Source: Acidobacteriota bacterium (lineage in GTDB: Bacteria; Acidobacteriota; Blastocatellia; Pyrinomonadales; Pyrinomonadaceae). Taken from it: DNA of 6,707 bases. Position numbers and translations under genes: made by a program. The notes below the pieces were generated by a model, which ran no database searches, was not told the DNA's origin, and was given only the letters and a program-made list of their open reading frames with translations. Below, one piece after another: positions 5,920-6,707 of the stretch. The first letter of the stretch is position 1; every line of letters begins with the position of its first letter. The DNA lies in assembly GCA_003222935.1 (NCBI GenBank), contig QHXL01000274.1, positions 1 to 6,707 of the forward strand. The letters run 5' to 3'.

Positions 5920-6707
5920 CTAGCGCGCGATCAGCCGAACTGGGCCGAGTATTCCCGACGGCAGTGGTTGAATCTTATCCATGTCCTGCGGAGTGAAACG
6001 TTCGCCATAACGCAAGTTGAGCAAACGATAATCAGGCAGGCTATGACCCGCCATGTAATTCATCGCCGTGTTTGCAACCTCGATGCGAATCTTGTTTGGA
6101 CCAGACTTCAAAAGCCGTGAGACATCAACCGAATACGGCGGACACCACACGGATCCCGCTCGCTTGTCGTTTACATAGACGACCGCGGCCTCGCGTATTG
6201 GACCTTCAAGCCAGACCTGCATGCCGTTTCGCAAATTTTGCACGGGCAGCGCTGTTCCTTCGCCAAAATCCAGGTAAGTCTTTCGTAATCCAGTTGGTCG
6301 GGACATTGATTTCTTTCTCGTAGGTTGCGACACCCGAGTAGTAGCGCGTCGCATCGCTGTCAGCCCACGACTTCAATGTATCCCAAAGGGTTGGACTGGC
6401 CGCGCCAAACGCAACCCGCCAACCCGAACTCAAATCGATTGGACTTGCTAGAGCAGCAGATGCCACAGGAACAGCGAGATTCCGTTTGCTGAAAATAACG
6501 AGACGCGAGCCGTATGGCTCCAACTCAAGTGGCACGGAAGAATCAGGTCCGACCTGTACACCCTTTACACTTCCGTCAAACGGGTTCCACGATTCAGCTT
6601 TCATTCCGCTGACACGAAACTTTGCTGTTAAGTGCTGCTTCTGGTTTGTCGTGTTCGCAACGAAATAGATGTCCGCATCAGGTGTCGCGCGATGAACGAA
6701 TCCGATA
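5920..6707 (-). pseudogene. GH106-type alpha-L-rhamnosidase, C-terminal part, frameshifted and cut by the window edge
   Basis: The frame is already open at the right edge, reading IGFVHRATPDADIYFVANTT, a segment typical of GH106 enzymes. It continues through WNPFDG, SSGWRVAFG and YYSGVATYEKEINVP. After the tryptophan at 6290-6292 the homology moves to another frame, resuming at 6288 with LRKTYLDFGEG, then the NDKRAGSVWCPPYSVDVS and NKIRIEVANTAMNYMAG segments, and ending GILGPVRLIAR with a TAG at 5920. The two frames overlap between 6206 and 6354, so a one-base insertion or two-base loss near 6280-6300 explains the break. About 260 residues are visible, the last quarter of a protein usually near 1000 residues: the C-terminal beta-sandwich, not the catalytic barrel. 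GH106 enzymes remove terminal alpha-L-rhamnose from pectins and other polysaccharides. The frame shift may be real decay or a sequencing error; both halves are well preserved, which favours a recent or artificial event. The family call is good, other GH2-like beta-sandwich enzymes being the main alternative. Confidence 0.85.

Noticed and set aside
5920..6354. Two separate small genes, 5920-6354 and 6206-6604, on the minus strand
   Set aside because: Their sequences join into one GH106 C-terminus when the frame shift near 6289 is allowed, and the upstream frame is open through the window edge. The apparent start codons are internal.

Overview
The window holds four genes, all read from the minus strand, so transcription runs from the right edge to the left. 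In that order they are: (1) the C-terminal part of a GH106-type alpha-L-rhamnosidase, cut by the right edge and carrying an apparent frameshift; (2) a secreted type I sulfatase of the iduronate-2-sulfatase-like group; (3) a secreted GH95 alpha-L-fucosidase-type enzyme; (4) a Tat-exported Gfo/Idh/MocA-family oxidoreductase. No convincing gene is on the plus strand, and I see no tRNA, rRNA, CRISPR or transposase.

The genes read as a small glycan-use locus. Two enzymes remove terminal deoxyhexoses (rhamnose, fucose or L-galactose), one removes a sulfate ester, and the exported oxidoreductase may act on a released sugar or glycoside. All three complete proteins carry export signals. The likely substrate is a sulfated or branched polysaccharide containing rhamnose and fucose; this is inference from the gene families. 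No SusC/SusD transporter pair, regulator or sulfatase-maturing enzyme is in view.

The most unusual part is the non-coding DNA. All three gaps between genes (284, 158 and 114 bp), and the stretch after the last gene, hold a long inverted repeat, and these belong to three different families. Family A has two diverged copies (60-201 and 5706-5886) with the same nested-hairpin plan; their inner stems differ at six base pairs and every change is matched on the opposite arm. Family B (4086-4198) has 28-bp perfect arms that each contain a 7-bp hairpin, like a pair of inverted REP sequences. Family C (1580-1677) is a CTCTGTG/CACAGAG-rich palindrome whose outer end supplies the GH95 stop codon.

The organism is probably a Gram-negative environmental bacterium rich in sulfatases, Tat-secreted Gfo/Idh/MocA proteins and intergenic palindromes. 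Acidobacteriota (Blastocatellia-like) or the Planctomycetota/Verrucomicrobiota group fit best. This rests on remembered resemblance of the proteins and repeats, not on a search.
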